NCBI GenBank assembly: GCA_944381325.1
Contig: CALWKS010000001.1
Span: forward strand, 523,636 to 587,635
Reading direction: 5' to 3'
DNA: 64,000 nt
DNA from: an uncultured Christensenellaceae bacterium
Lineage (GTDB): Bacteria > Bacillota > Clostridia > Christensenellales > UBA3700
The notes below the pieces were generated by a model. The model worked only from the letters and a program-made list of their open reading frames with translations, made no database searches and was not told the DNA's origin. Shown piece by piece: positions 43,436 through 52,240 of this stretch. Within the stretch, counting starts at the first letter, position 1. The number at the start of each line of letters is the position of its first letter. The position numbers were made by a program, and so were the translations under genes.

Positions 43436-44875
43436 TTACTTTTGCTCGTTCTTAAGGCTTTCTTCGTATTTCTGAACGCTTGAAGAAATATCCTTATGAC
43501 TTGCCGCATTGCCGAACTTGTCGATTTCAACGACGTTCTTGGGCTCGTGGTGCAGGATAAGCGCGCCGTTGAGACAGCCGCCGTCGCACGCCATACCTTC
43601 AAAGAAGTTTTCAGCAGCTCTTCCCAGTTTGAGCTTAAGCAGATTTATTCTGCATTCTTCGATACCGTTCATAGCTATAGGCTTGACATTGTCAAGACCC
43701 ATTGACTTTGCAACGTTCATGACGCCCTGCGTGATACCGCCTGATTTAGCAAAAATTCTGCCGTAATAAGAAGCTTCGTCAACGGGACAATCTTCAAGCT
43801 TGTTCAGCTCAATATCTCTTGCGTCAAAGAATGCCTGCAACTCTTCGAATGACATAACGCAGTCTATTGCGCCCTTTGTCTTGGGCAGTCTGTACTCGAG
43901 TTTTTTGCTTGTGCAAGGTCCGATAAAGATACATTTAGCAGTCGGATCGTTGCGCTTTATGAGCATAGCCGTTTCAATCATCGGAGAAACTGAGCTTGAA
44001 ACGTACTTGACCAGTTCAGGGAAATTCTTTTCAATGAACATTACGAATGAAGGACAGCACGATGTAGTCAGAATACCGCGTTCTTTGAGTTCTTTTGCCT
44101 CGTGATACAAAGTGATATCTGCACCGAGAGCAGCTTCAGCAATATCGTAGAAGCCCAGCTTCTTTATACCGCTGGCGACCTTCGCCATAGGTACGCCTGT
44201 AAACTGGCTGGCAAGCGCAGGAGCGACAACGGCATAAACGTGATATTTAGTGTTATTTTCGGATTTCTTGAGAATGTCGAGAACGTCCATGATTAGAGAC
44301 TTGTCGACGATCGCACCGAACGGACACTGATATACGCACGCGCCGCATGATATACACTTGTCGTTGTTGATTTTAGCCTTCTTGTTTTCATCCATAGAAA
44401 TCGCACCGACTTTGCAGCTTCTGACGCAGGGACGGCGCTGTTCGATGATCGCGCTGTACGGGCAAGCCTTTGCGCATCTGCCGCATTCAACGCACTTGTC
44501 CTTATCTATAACCGGATGGTTGTCTACGATGGTGATAGCGTTTTTGGGGCAAGCCTGCTGACATTTATGAGAAATACAACCTCTGCACGCAGGCGTTATA
44601 TACATACCCTCGATCGGGCAAGCATCGCAAGCCGCGTCAATAACCTCAACGCTGTTGGGGTTGGACTTATCGCCGCCGAGAGCCATCTTTATTCTTTCCT
44701 GAACGATAGCTCTTTCCTTATATATACAGCATCTCATCGTGGGCTTCGGGCCGGGAGAGATCTGTTTGGGAAGATCGATATAAATATTGCTCATATCTTC
44801 CTTGTCTGCGGCTTTGATTACCGCTTTGAGAACTTCGTATTTGAGTTCCTGAACTTTAGTATCGAAAATTTTCAT
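43436..44875 (-). CDS. monomeric [FeFe] hydrogenase (group B-like)
   Basis: 479 residues. Several Cys clusters (about 80-200), including 'CRGCISHKCQQACP', 'CVECGRCAKACP' and 'CISCGACVYQCP', bind [4Fe-4S] clusters for electron entry. H-cluster motifs follow: L1 'TTSCCPSFV' near 271, L2 'IGPCTSKKLE' near 319 and L3 'MACDGGCLNG' near 433. The loop variants and ferredoxin arrangement match the less studied group B enzymes rather than group A. Maturases are not in the window. Overlaps the phosphoesterase gene by four bases. Confidence 0.88.
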   Translation of the reverse strand: MKIFDTKVQELKYEVLKAVIKAADKEDMSNIYIDLPKQISPGPKPTMRCCIYKERAIVQERIKMALGGDKSNPNSVEVIDAACDACPIEGMYITPACRGCISHKCQQACPKNAITIVDNHPVIDKDKCVECGRCAKACPYSAIIEQRRPCVRSCKVGAISMDENKKAKINNDKCISCGACVYQCPFGAIVDKSLIMDVLDILKKSENNTKYHVYAVVAPALASQFTGVPMAKVASGIKKLGFYDIAEAALGADITLYHEAKELKERGILTTSCCPSFVMFIEKNFPELVKYVSSSVSPMIETAMLIKRNDPTAKCIFIGPCTSKKLEYRLPKTKGAIDCVMSFEELQAFFDARDIELNKLEDCPVDEASYYGRIFAKSGGITQGVMNVAKSMGLDNVKPIAMNGIEECRINLLKLKLGRAAENFFEGMACDGGCLNGALILHHEPKNVVEIDKFGNAASHKDISSSVQKYEESLKNEQK

Positions 44876-45417
44876 ATAATCTCCTCTTTTGCTATAACTT
44901 GTCCGTCTGAGAGCGCCTTAAGCGTAAGTACTCCGTTTTCGATTATGATATATCCCGCTTTCGTATCGTTTTTGGGCAGCGAGACAGACCCGGGATTTGC
45001 AATTACTCTGCCGTCCTTCCTAGTAACGAACGACGTGTGATAATGCCCGTAAACAAGCGCGTCTCCGCAATTCTCAGGCACATTGTCTATGCAATATTTA
45101 TCGCCGTGCTGAAGCGTTATTTTCGTACCGTCTGCGTAAATTTTAGCTATGCTTACGAACTCGAAAGGCGCGATCATCTGATCCACGTCGCTGTCGCAAT
45201 TGCCTTTCACAACAAGCAACTTATCCGCATAAGGCTTAAGCATTTCAGCAACTTTCATCGGCGCATATCCCTCGGGAAGCGGATTTCTCGGTCCGTGATA
45301 AAATACGTCTCCGAGGAGTATAAGCTCGTCTGCCTTTTCCTCGTCAAAGCGCTTAAGCATCATCTCTGCGAAATGCGCGCTGCCGTGAATATCGGATGCG
45401 ATAAAAAGTTTTGCCAT
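44872..45417 (-). CDS. YfcE/MJ0936-type metallophosphoesterase
   Basis: 181 residues. Metal ligands are visible as 'ASDIHGS' near 8, 'LLGDVFYHG' near 35, 'VKGNCDSD' near 75, 'LQHGDKY' near 107 and 'YGHYHTS' near 126. Family members hydrolyse phosphodiesters in vitro; the natural substrate is unknown. It begins nine bases after the aminotransferase gene and overlaps the hydrogenase gene. Confidence 0.9.
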   Translation of the reverse strand: MAKLFIASDIHGSAHFAEMMLKRFDEEKADELILLGDVFYHGPRNPLPEGYAPMKVAEMLKPYADKLLVVKGNCDSDVDQMIAPFEFVSIAKIYADGTKITLQHGDKYCIDNVPENCGDALVYGHYHTSFVTRKDGRVIANPGSVSLPKNDTKAGYIIIENGVLTLKALSDGQVIAKEEII

Positions 45418-45426
45418 AAACTCTCC

Positions 45427-46689
45427 TTATTTTGCCAGTTTCTCGAGGCAAGCCAGTTTTACGCAAGCAACGAGAATGCCTGCCGCGACTGAAACGTCCT
45501 CTCCGTTTGTATACGTAGGAGCGATGCGCAGATTTCTGTCGTTGTCGTCTCTTCCGTACGGATAAGTAGCGCCTGCGCCCGTAAGGGTAAGACCTGCCGC
45601 TTTGCAGAGCGCGGCAACTCTAGAAGCGCAGCCGTCCAACACATCGAGGCTGATAAAATAACCGCCCTTGGGGTTGGTCCACTTAGCGATATCGCAGTCG
45701 TCTCCGAGGCTCTCTTCGAGAGTAGACACGATTGCGTCAAACTTGGGCTTTATGATAGCTTTCTGCGCGTCCATGATCTCTTTGATATGATCAATGGATT
45801 GCAGATATCTGAAATGTCTATACTGATTGACTTTGTCGTTGCCTATCGTCTGATAGAAAATATGGCTCATAGCGTCCTTGATATTTGCTTCGCTTGCGCC
45901 CATGCAAGCAACGCCTGCGCCTGCAACGGTGATCTTAGAGGTAGAAGCAAATTCAAAGATTCTGTCTTCGTTGCCCGCTTTCTTAGCGATAGTCATTATG
46001 TTTGCAAGCTCTGCGGGCTCGTCCGTAAGCTCGTGTACGCAATAAGCGTTGTCCCAGAAAATTCTGAAATCCTTAGCTGCCGTCTTCATCGTAGCAAGTC
46101 TTTCAACGACTTCGTCGCTGTAAACTATGCCTGTAGGATTGGAATATTTGGGTACGCACCAGATACCTTTCACGCTCTCGTCGTTGGCAACAAGGCTTTC
46201 AACAAGGTCCATATTGGGGCCGTTGTCGTCCATAGGTATATTGATCATATCTATGCCGAAATGCTCGGTAACCGCAAAATGACGGTCATAACCGGGAACG
46301 GGACAAAGGAATCTTACCTTTTCGCATTTATTCCACGGCTTCTCTCCGAGGATACCGAACTGCATTGCTCTCTGAATGGTGTCGTACATCATATTGAGAG
46401 AGCTGTTGCCGCCGACAATAATCTGAGAATGCTCGAGACCGAGAAGCTGAGCAAAGAGTTTTCTCATCTCGGGAATACCTTCGGGCATTCCGTAATTGAG
46501 ATAATTCATCGGGAAATCTTCAGGCTCGGGAGAAGTAAGCATATTGAACGCAAGTGCTGCCTGTGCATTGCAGGGCTTACCGCGCGCGATGTCTACTTTG
46601 TAACCTTTTGCCGCGATTTCGTCGTACTCTTTTTTTGCTGAGTCCAGAAGTTCTTTGAGTTGCTCTTTTGTAAGGTTGGTGTATTTCAT
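45427..46689 (-). CDS. class I-type aminotransferase (aspartate aminotransferase-like)
   Basis: 420 residues, PLP fold type I. 'GNSSLNMMYDTI' near 97, 'CPVPGYDRHFAV' near 132, 'KYSNPTGIVYSDE' near 180, 'FRIFWDNAYCVHEL' near 209 (PLP Asp/Tyr) and 'FASTSKITVAGAGVA' near 247 with the PLP Lys. This matches the aspartate aminotransferase family related to the MocR C-terminal domain. ATG at 46689 has AGAGG upstream; an earlier in-frame ATG has none. First gene of the aminotransferase-phosphoesterase-hydrogenase run. Confidence 0.87.
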   Translation of the reverse strand: MKYTNLTKEQLKELLDSAKKEYDEIAAKGYKVDIARGKPCNAQAALAFNMLTSPEPEDFPMNYLNYGMPEGIPEMRKLFAQLLGLEHSQIIVGGNSSLNMMYDTIQRAMQFGILGEKPWNKCEKVRFLCPVPGYDRHFAVTEHFGIDMINIPMDDNGPNMDLVESLVANDESVKGIWCVPKYSNPTGIVYSDEVVERLATMKTAAKDFRIFWDNAYCVHELTDEPAELANIMTIAKKAGNEDRIFEFASTSKITVAGAGVACMGASEANIKDAMSHIFYQTIGNDKVNQYRHFRYLQSIDHIKEIMDAQKAIIKPKFDAIVSTLEESLGDDCDIAKWTNPKGGYFISLDVLDGCASRVAALCKAAGLTLTGAGATYPYGRDDNDRNLRIAPTYTNGEDVSVAAGILVACVKLACLEKLAK

Positions 46690-46807
46690 AAAAACCTCTT
46701 GTATAAGAAAATTTATTATCTCTTTCAGGGAAGCCGCCGTGTCTTCCGCGCTACATTTTAGCACAATGCGCGCGCAGTATCAAGTAAAACGCGCACGCAT
46801 CGAAAAT

Positions 46808-48136
46808 TTACATTTCGTAATCTTTTGAATCTTTGCTTCTCATTTCAAGTTTTATCGGAGTTCCCTTGAAGGTAAACGCGTTTCTCAGTGCGTTGTTGAG
46901 GTATCTCTTATAGCTGAAATTGAGCAGTTTGTCGTCATTCACGAAGAACACGAATACTGGCGGATTGGTCGATGCCTGCGTAACGTAATATATCTTGAGC
47001 TTCTTGCCGTTGAACGTAGGCGGCTCGTTGGCAAGCACGGCTTCTCTTATAATGTCATTGAGAACGCCCGTTGCAATCCTCTTGCTCGCCTCGGCATACA
47101 CTTCTATAGCTGTTGAAAGCAGTTTTTCAACTCTCTGACCCGTCTTTGCAGAAACGTACATCGGCACAAAATAGGACATGAATTTGAGTTCGCCTTCAAG
47201 CTGTTTATTGAATTTGTTAACGGTGAAAGCGTCCTTTTCGACAGCGTCCCACTTGTTCATAACAATGACCGAAGGCTTGCCCTGATCGTGAACGTAGCCG
47301 CAAATTTTAACGTCCTGTTCGCTTATTCCGGCCTTTGCATCAATGACTACGATAACAATGTCCGCACGTCTTATTGCAGCAAGAGAGCGTATAACGCTGT
47401 ACTGTTCAACGCCTTCGTCAACGCTGGATTTTTTTCTGATACCGGCAGTGTCGATGATGTTGAACTTCTGCCCCTGCCATTCAAACGCGGTATCTATCGC
47501 GTCGCGCGTAGTGCCTGCGATATCGCTTACTATAACGCGCTCGTAGCCGAGTATTTTATTCGTAATTGACGATTTTCCCGCATTCGGCTTTCCTACGATT
47601 GCGACGTTGAGCACCTCAGGGTCGCTCTCTGCAGGAGTCTTGTCTATGTTCTTGACCACCTCGTCAAGCAGGTCTCCGATGCCCAGTCCCTGCTCGGCAG
47701 AAACTCCTATCGGGTCGCCTATCCCGAGGTTGTAAAAGTCGTAAATCTTGTCTTCCTCGTAATTGTCGAGTTTGTTTACGGCAAGGATTACCGGCTTTTT
47801 ACTCTTTCTGAGGAAAGACGCGACTTCAATGTCGTTTGAAGTAAGCCCGCCCTTTCCGTCCACGACAAAGATAATTGCGTTTGCTATATCGACAGCGACC
47901 TGAGCCTGACGGCGAATATGAGACCACATCTCGTCTTCGCTTTTAATATCGAGTCCGCCCGTATCTATAAGGGTAAACGAATAGCCGCACCACTCTGTAT
48001 CGCAGTAAAGACGGTCGCGCGTAACTCCTTCGTAATCCTCTACTATCGAAACGCGTTTGCCGACGATTTTATTAAAAAGCGTGGATTTTCCCACGTTGGG
48101 TCTGCCTACGATGGCAACCAAAGGTTTTACCTGCAT
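46808..48136 (-). CDS. der: ribosome biogenesis GTPase Der (EngA)
   Basis: 442 residues with two tandem GTPase domains and a C-terminal KH-like domain, needed for 50S subunit assembly. First G1 'GRPNVGKST' near 11, 'DTGGLD' near 58, 'NKLDN' near 119; second G1 'GKPNAGKSS' near 184, 'DTAGIRKKS' near 231, 'NKWDA' near 296. Overlaps the DUF512 gene by ten bases, a common gene neighbourhood in Clostridia. Confidence 0.97.
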   Translation of the reverse strand: MQVKPLVAIVGRPNVGKSTLFNKIVGKRVSIVEDYEGVTRDRLYCDTEWCGYSFTLIDTGGLDIKSEDEMWSHIRRQAQVAVDIANAIIFVVDGKGGLTSNDIEVASFLRKSKKPVILAVNKLDNYEEDKIYDFYNLGIGDPIGVSAEQGLGIGDLLDEVVKNIDKTPAESDPEVLNVAIVGKPNAGKSSITNKILGYERVIVSDIAGTTRDAIDTAFEWQGQKFNIIDTAGIRKKSSVDEGVEQYSVIRSLAAIRRADIVIVVIDAKAGISEQDVKICGYVHDQGKPSVIVMNKWDAVEKDAFTVNKFNKQLEGELKFMSYFVPMYVSAKTGQRVEKLLSTAIEVYAEASKRIATGVLNDIIREAVLANEPPTFNGKKLKIYYVTQASTNPPVFVFFVNDDKLLNFSYKRYLNNALRNAFTFKGTPIKLEMRSKDSKDYEM

Positions 48137-49422
48137 TGGTCCGTAGCCTCCTTTGCCGCGCGGACGAGATCTGCCCCTCCTGCGCTTATTAATATTTTTG
48201 TATTCAGTCTTTTTTCAAGTTCTTCAACGCTTATTCCGTCAAGGAAAGTATGAGTGAATTCTCTGAGCATTGTCGACGGAATGACCGTGTATGCAGGCAT
48301 ATTCTTTGCCTGCGCTATTATATCCGTAGCGGTAACGAGTCCCGCAACGGTAATGCTTGTACCGAAAAAGTTGTTGACTATGTCGACGACTCTGAACGTG
48401 CACGAAGGGAAATAAGGCTGCACTTTGTCAAGGCATTTTTTGAGTTCGCCTTTGAACGACTGTCCTGTAACGAACGCTATTTCCGCTTTCTTATCCGTAA
48501 CTTTGAGCCCTTTGAGACTTTCTTCCACCTCTTTTTCAAAAGCGCGGATAAGTCCGACTCCGTTTTCTATCTGAGAAAAATCGCCGTATCTTTCAAAAGA
48601 CGGCAAAGGAAGTTCTGCCTTGAGATAAAATTCGTCAGAACAGTAGGCAAATCCGCCGCCCTGTTCTTTGTCGAATTTCTCCACCTGCGCAATGACTTCT
48701 CTTGCGGTTTCTCTGTCTATCTGAGAGAGCTCTTTCAGCCCCTTTCTGTGCCCTGTAAGTCCTACCGGCACGATAGCGACCGACGCGACCTGCGGGCGCA
48801 GTTTAGACAATTCCGTCAGCGTTTCTGCAAGTATTTCTCCGTCGTTGATACCCTTGCAAAGCACTATCTGCGTATGCATGAAAATTCCGTGCGCGGCAAG
48901 CACGTTCATTTTTTCAAACAGCTTAGCGCCTTCGGGATTTGCGATCATTTCCACCTTGCGTTTTTTATCGAAACAATGCACGGAGATATACAGAGGACTT
49001 AAGTGCAGTCTCAATATTCTCTCCATTTCCTTGTCAAAAACGTTGGTGAGCGTAACGTAATTTCCGCTTACGAAAGACAGTCTGTAGTCGTCGTCTTTCA
49101 CATAAAGCGTATCCCTCATACCTTTTGGGAGCTGATCGACGAAACAGAATACGCACTTGTTTCTGCAATGAATGGGCACAAGCTGACCTTCGTCGTCAAA
49201 TTCGACGCCGATATGTTCTTCAGGCAGTTTCTCGACTTCGCAATCCACGAGTTCGCCGTCTTTAGTGCGCGCGTTTATCGTGAATTTTTCTGCTTCGTCG
49301 TAAAAAATATAGTCGAGAACGTCTTCGTACGGATGACCGTCGAAGCCAATGATCTCGTCGCCCGTTTCAAAACCGAGTTCTGCCGCGACGCCGTTTTCGT
49401 CCACCTTTACGATTTTAGGCAT
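48127..49422 (-). CDS. DUF512 protein: PDZ plus radical-SAM-like Fe-S domain
   Basis: 431 residues. A PDZ-like domain spans about 1-60 ('VDENGVAAELGFETGDEI'). A Cys86-x3-Cys90-x2-Cys93 motif ('HCRNKCVFCFVDQ') follows, as in radical SAM enzymes, and a DUF512 domain covers about 230-425. No substrate is established. Promoter at 49453-49481. It precedes der in the same unit, so a ribosome-related role is conceivable but only inferred. Confidence 0.88.
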   Translation of the reverse strand: MPKIVKVDENGVAAELGFETGDEIIGFDGHPYEDVLDYIFYDEAEKFTINARTKDGELVDCEVEKLPEEHIGVEFDDEGQLVPIHCRNKCVFCFVDQLPKGMRDTLYVKDDDYRLSFVSGNYVTLTNVFDKEMERILRLHLSPLYISVHCFDKKRKVEMIANPEGAKLFEKMNVLAAHGIFMHTQIVLCKGINDGEILAETLTELSKLRPQVASVAIVPVGLTGHRKGLKELSQIDRETAREVIAQVEKFDKEQGGGFAYCSDEFYLKAELPLPSFERYGDFSQIENGVGLIRAFEKEVEESLKGLKVTDKKAEIAFVTGQSFKGELKKCLDKVQPYFPSCTFRVVDIVNNFFGTSITVAGLVTATDIIAQAKNMPAYTVIPSTMLREFTHTFLDGISVEELEKRLNTKILISAGGADLVRAAKEATDQCR

Positions 49423-49452
49423 AAATGCTCCTTACATTGGGATTACTGTAAA

Positions 49453-49481
49453 ATTATATAATATCCGCGCGATAAAGTAAA
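49453..49481 (-). promoter_or_regulatory. promoter of the DUF512-der unit
   Basis: TTTACT (49481-49476), 17-base spacer, TATAAT (49458-49453). Confidence 0.7.
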
Positions 49482-49491
49482 GCGGGCGCGA

Positions 49492-50094
49492 TCAAATAAA
49501 TCTGACGCTTTTTCTGCCATTGAGTTCTCCGCCGCCGAGTTCATCGGACGAAACCACACAACCGTTCGTCCTCGCAAATACTTTTAAAATCGAATTAACG
49601 AACGCGGAAGCTACCGCGCATATTATTGCCGAATAAGTTGTGATCTGAGAAAACAAATCAATGCGGTAAACAATGTAATGATCGCTGAAAAGCGAATACG
49701 TATCCCCTAAAACCACGCCCAAAGCAAGCACGCAACCCGCGCTCAAAGGTCTGTTCTCCACAGCGCAAAGCGCTATCGCGCAGAAATATCCCCACTCTCT
49801 CGCCATGACGCCTGCGCTTGCGTTAAACAGCGCTGAAACTGTAATTACCGCCGTAGCCGTGGCACACAAAAGCGCCGCAAAATCTCTTTTATATCCTATA
49901 TATGCCGCGCCTGCACCTGCCAGAAAAATGCACGAAGGAGCTGCCTTCACACCTTCACCCGCAGGCTCGAAGCAAAGCAAGGCGGCAACAACGACGAGAA
50001 AGGCAGGCAAAGCCGCACCTTTCCCCGTAACCGTCAGTCTGACCGCCGAAGCCGTCAGTAAAACGAACAATAAAAAAACCGCCGCATACTCCAT
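49492..50094 (-). CDS. uncharacterised membrane protein
   Basis: 200 residues with five or six hydrophobic segments rich in Ala/Val/Cys and a polar C-terminal end 'SSDELGGGELNGRK'. No family recognised. The only plausible start, ATG at 50094, has no ribosome site and sits in the loop of a terminator hairpin (50071-50109). Expression would depend on read-through from the cyclophilin gene or on another signal. The actual start is therefore uncertain. Confidence 0.6.
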   Translation of the reverse strand: MEYAAVFLLFVLLTASAVRLTVTGKGAALPAFLVVVAALLCFEPAGEGVKAAPSCIFLAGAGAAYIGYKRDFAALLCATATAVITVSALFNASAGVMAREWGYFCAIALCAVENRPLSAGCVLALGVVLGDTYSLFSDHYIVYRIDLFSQITTYSAIICAVASAFVNSILKVFARTNGCVVSSDELGGGELNGRKSVRFI

Positions 50095-50109
50095 AAAAGT
50101 AGTATGCGG
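50071..50109 (-). terminator. terminator hairpin containing the next gene's start codon
   Basis: Arms CCGCATACT (50109-50101) and AGTATGCGG (50090-50082) pair perfectly around a ten-base loop, followed by CGG and seven T (50078-50072). The loop contains the ATG of the 200-residue membrane protein. Confidence 0.8.
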
Positions 50110-50155
50110 AACGGCATTTGTTTTGCTCTGGTATCTTTCTGTAAATTAATGGAAA

Positions 50156-50650
50156 TCAGCCTATCTTTTCAATCGTATCTATTACGATAGGCTCAACGGG
50201 GACGTCGTCAAACCAGCCGTAACTTCCCGTCTTCACTTCTGAAAGTCCTATTGCTACCTTGAGGCTTTCCTCGTCGTCAAGCTTACCGAAAGCGGCATAT
50301 TCTCCGTCAAGAAAAGTACAATCGGCAACGCAGATAAAGAACTGTGAGCTGGCGCTGTCCTTGACCTGAGTGCGCGCCATTGAAAGAACTCCCGGCACGT
50401 GAGATATAGGATTTTTTACGCCGTTTGAAGCAAACTCTCCTTTGATAGACTTAGCGCGTTTTTCTTTCATAGAGCCGTCCATACCGCCGCCCTGGATCAT
50501 AAATCCGGGAATAACGCGGTGAAAAATGAGCCCGTCAAAGAATTTCTCGTCGATCAGCTTGCTGAAATTCGCAACGGTAACGGGAGCGGCGCTCTCATCG
50601 AGAGTCGCGTTCATCTTTTTGCCGTCTTTGAGTTTTATAACGATTTTCAT
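50156..50650 (-). CDS. cyclophilin-type peptidyl-prolyl isomerase
   Basis: 164 residues, cytoplasmic (no signal peptide). 'FHRVIPGFMIQGGG' near 43 holds the catalytic Arg, 'GVLSMAR' near 87 and 'SASSQFFICVAD' near 98 line the proline pocket. 'GSYGWFDDVPVEPIVI' closes the barrel. AAAGGAG before the ATG. It follows the Dabb gene by 18 bases. Confidence 0.93.
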   Translation of the reverse strand: MKIVIKLKDGKKMNATLDESAAPVTVANFSKLIDEKFFDGLIFHRVIPGFMIQGGGMDGSMKEKRAKSIKGEFASNGVKNPISHVPGVLSMARTQVKDSASSQFFICVADCTFLDGEYAAFGKLDDEESLKVAIGLSEVKTGSYGWFDDVPVEPIVIDTIEKIG

Positions 50651-50668
50651 ATTGTCTCCTTTATGTTT

Positions 50669-50956
50669 TTATTCTTCGAAGTCTACGCTGTGCGATCTTT
50701 CAACTATCGTCTTAGCGTATGCAAGCACAGGAAGATGTACGGGATGCACGGCGTATTTTTCAAGCGCTTCTTTGCTCTCCAGCGTGCAGATCAGCGCAAC
50801 GTCATAGCTTCTTCCTTCTCTTTTGAAGTCCTTGCCCGACTTTATGTCGACAAGACCTTCTATTTTTCCTTTCATTGAAAGAAACTTTCCGATAAGTTCA
50901 TCAGCCTTGTCTTTTGCCTCTTCTTTAAGCTTATACATTACAACGTGCTTTACCAT
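50669..50956 (-). CDS. Dabb (stress-responsive A/B barrel) protein
   Basis: 95 residues of the dimeric alpha/beta barrel type: 'MVKHVVMYKLKEEA' start, 'YDVALICTLESKEALEKYAVHPVH' near 50 and 'RSHSVDFE' end. Function of such stand-alone domains is unclear. Starts nine bases after the glycosyltransferase stop with AAGGAG. Confidence 0.88.
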   Translation of the reverse strand: MVKHVVMYKLKEEAKDKADELIGKFLSMKGKIEGLVDIKSGKDFKREGRSYDVALICTLESKEALEKYAVHPVHLPVLAYAKTIVERSHSVDFEE

Positions 50957-50965
50957 AATATCTCC

Positions 50966-52240
50966 TTATTTCTTCTTTGCCGTCTTTTCCGCTTTGTTTT
51001 CTTCAGTGTTCTGTTTGTCTGAAGATTCTTCCTTTTCTTTGCTTTCGCTTTCAGATTCTTTACGCGCTTTGTTTATCTGACAGCTTTCTTTGTACACAGC
51101 TTTTGCAAAGCCGCCTATTGCGCCTATATCGAAAAATTTGCGCTGATTGTAAAGATATTCCTGCTTTACGTTGTTGTTGTTTATAAAACTGAGAACCGCC
51201 GTAGCCAGTTGTTCGTCCTTTCCTCCGCGCATGGCAAGCTGTTCTTCGACAAGGAAAGCATGATTGCCTTTTTCATTGTTGTTAAGGCTTCTTATCAACA
51301 CGCACGGGATATTTTTTGCAAAAACCTCATACATCGTAACCGTTGTCGGAGAACATACCATTACATCCGTAACGGCATAAATAGTATTCATATCCCTTAC
51401 GTCTTTCACGACGAAAATGTTCTTGTTGTAATTCTTCGCTTTGCAGTAAGTGAGTACGAATTTCTCTATCGAAGAACTGCCGCCCGTAAGCACGACGAGA
51501 TTGAGTCTGTCGGTATAAGGAGCAAGCGTATCGAAAGCGTCCTTGACGTAACTTACGCCGTATCTTCCTCCGCTTATCGTAACCGTAGGTAGATCGTTAT
51601 CGATTTTCAGAGTTTCGCGCGCTTCGTCGACGGGAACGTCCCTGAGTCTTTCCTCGTCTATTATCGTGCCGCACACCGTGATTTTCTGCTCGTCTACCTT
51701 GTTGGCGATAAGCGCCTGCTTAATAAGCTCGTTCTGTACGAAATAGCCGTCGCTCTGATAATTGATATAAGCCTTGTTGAGAGAAAAATCTGTAAGAAGC
51801 GCGTACACCTTGACGTCGTTCATCGCCAGTCTCTGCTTTGCGAGAATGGCTTTGTTGTGTCCCTTAGGCGAGAGACAGATGACGACTTCGGGATTAAAGC
51901 GCATAAATATATTGTCTACCTTGTGGAACTTCTGACGGTAATTTCTTGTCGGATTTTCCTCTTTGAGCTCACGCTCGTAAGGTTTGACGGTCTTGTCAAT
52001 TTTCTTGGGAAGAAACTTCTCTCTTACAAGCACGGCAACGCGGTTGAGCCAAGCCATATTACGCGCGGTGAAAATGTAAGTGTTTCTGACGAATTTAGCC
52101 GAATACAGATTGCTGTATCTGTCTTCGTCTATAGCTACGACGTCGCAGTCGGGATAATGCTTTGTCATATAGTTGCATATATCCGTTGCAACGGTATCGT
52201 ACATACCTTTAGTGTATAAAATAACAACTGTCTTTTTCAT
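50966..52240 (-). CDS. UgtP/MGDG-synthase-like glycosyltransferase (GT28)
   Basis: 424 residues. The N-terminal acceptor domain has 'VVICLSPKGHNKAIL' near 118; the C-terminal donor domain has 'VTISGGRYGVSYVKDAF' near 224, 'VVLTGGSSS' near 250 and 'VMVCSPTTVTMYEVFAKNIPCVL' near 299, as in processive diacylglycerol glucosyltransferases and MurG relatives. A Lys/Glu-rich tail (about 385-424) is unusual and could act as a membrane or partner tether. Overlaps the U32 gene by four bases. Confidence 0.82.
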   Translation of the reverse strand: MKKTVVILYTKGMYDTVATDICNYMTKHYPDCDVVAIDEDRYSNLYSAKFVRNTYIFTARNMAWLNRVAVLVREKFLPKKIDKTVKPYERELKEENPTRNYRQKFHKVDNIFMRFNPEVVICLSPKGHNKAILAKQRLAMNDVKVYALLTDFSLNKAYINYQSDGYFVQNELIKQALIANKVDEQKITVCGTIIDEERLRDVPVDEARETLKIDNDLPTVTISGGRYGVSYVKDAFDTLAPYTDRLNLVVLTGGSSSIEKFVLTYCKAKNYNKNIFVVKDVRDMNTIYAVTDVMVCSPTTVTMYEVFAKNIPCVLIRSLNNNEKGNHAFLVEEQLAMRGGKDEQLATAVLSFINNNNVKQEYLYNQRKFFDIGAIGGFAKAVYKESCQINKARKESESESKEKEESSDKQNTEENKAEKTAKKK

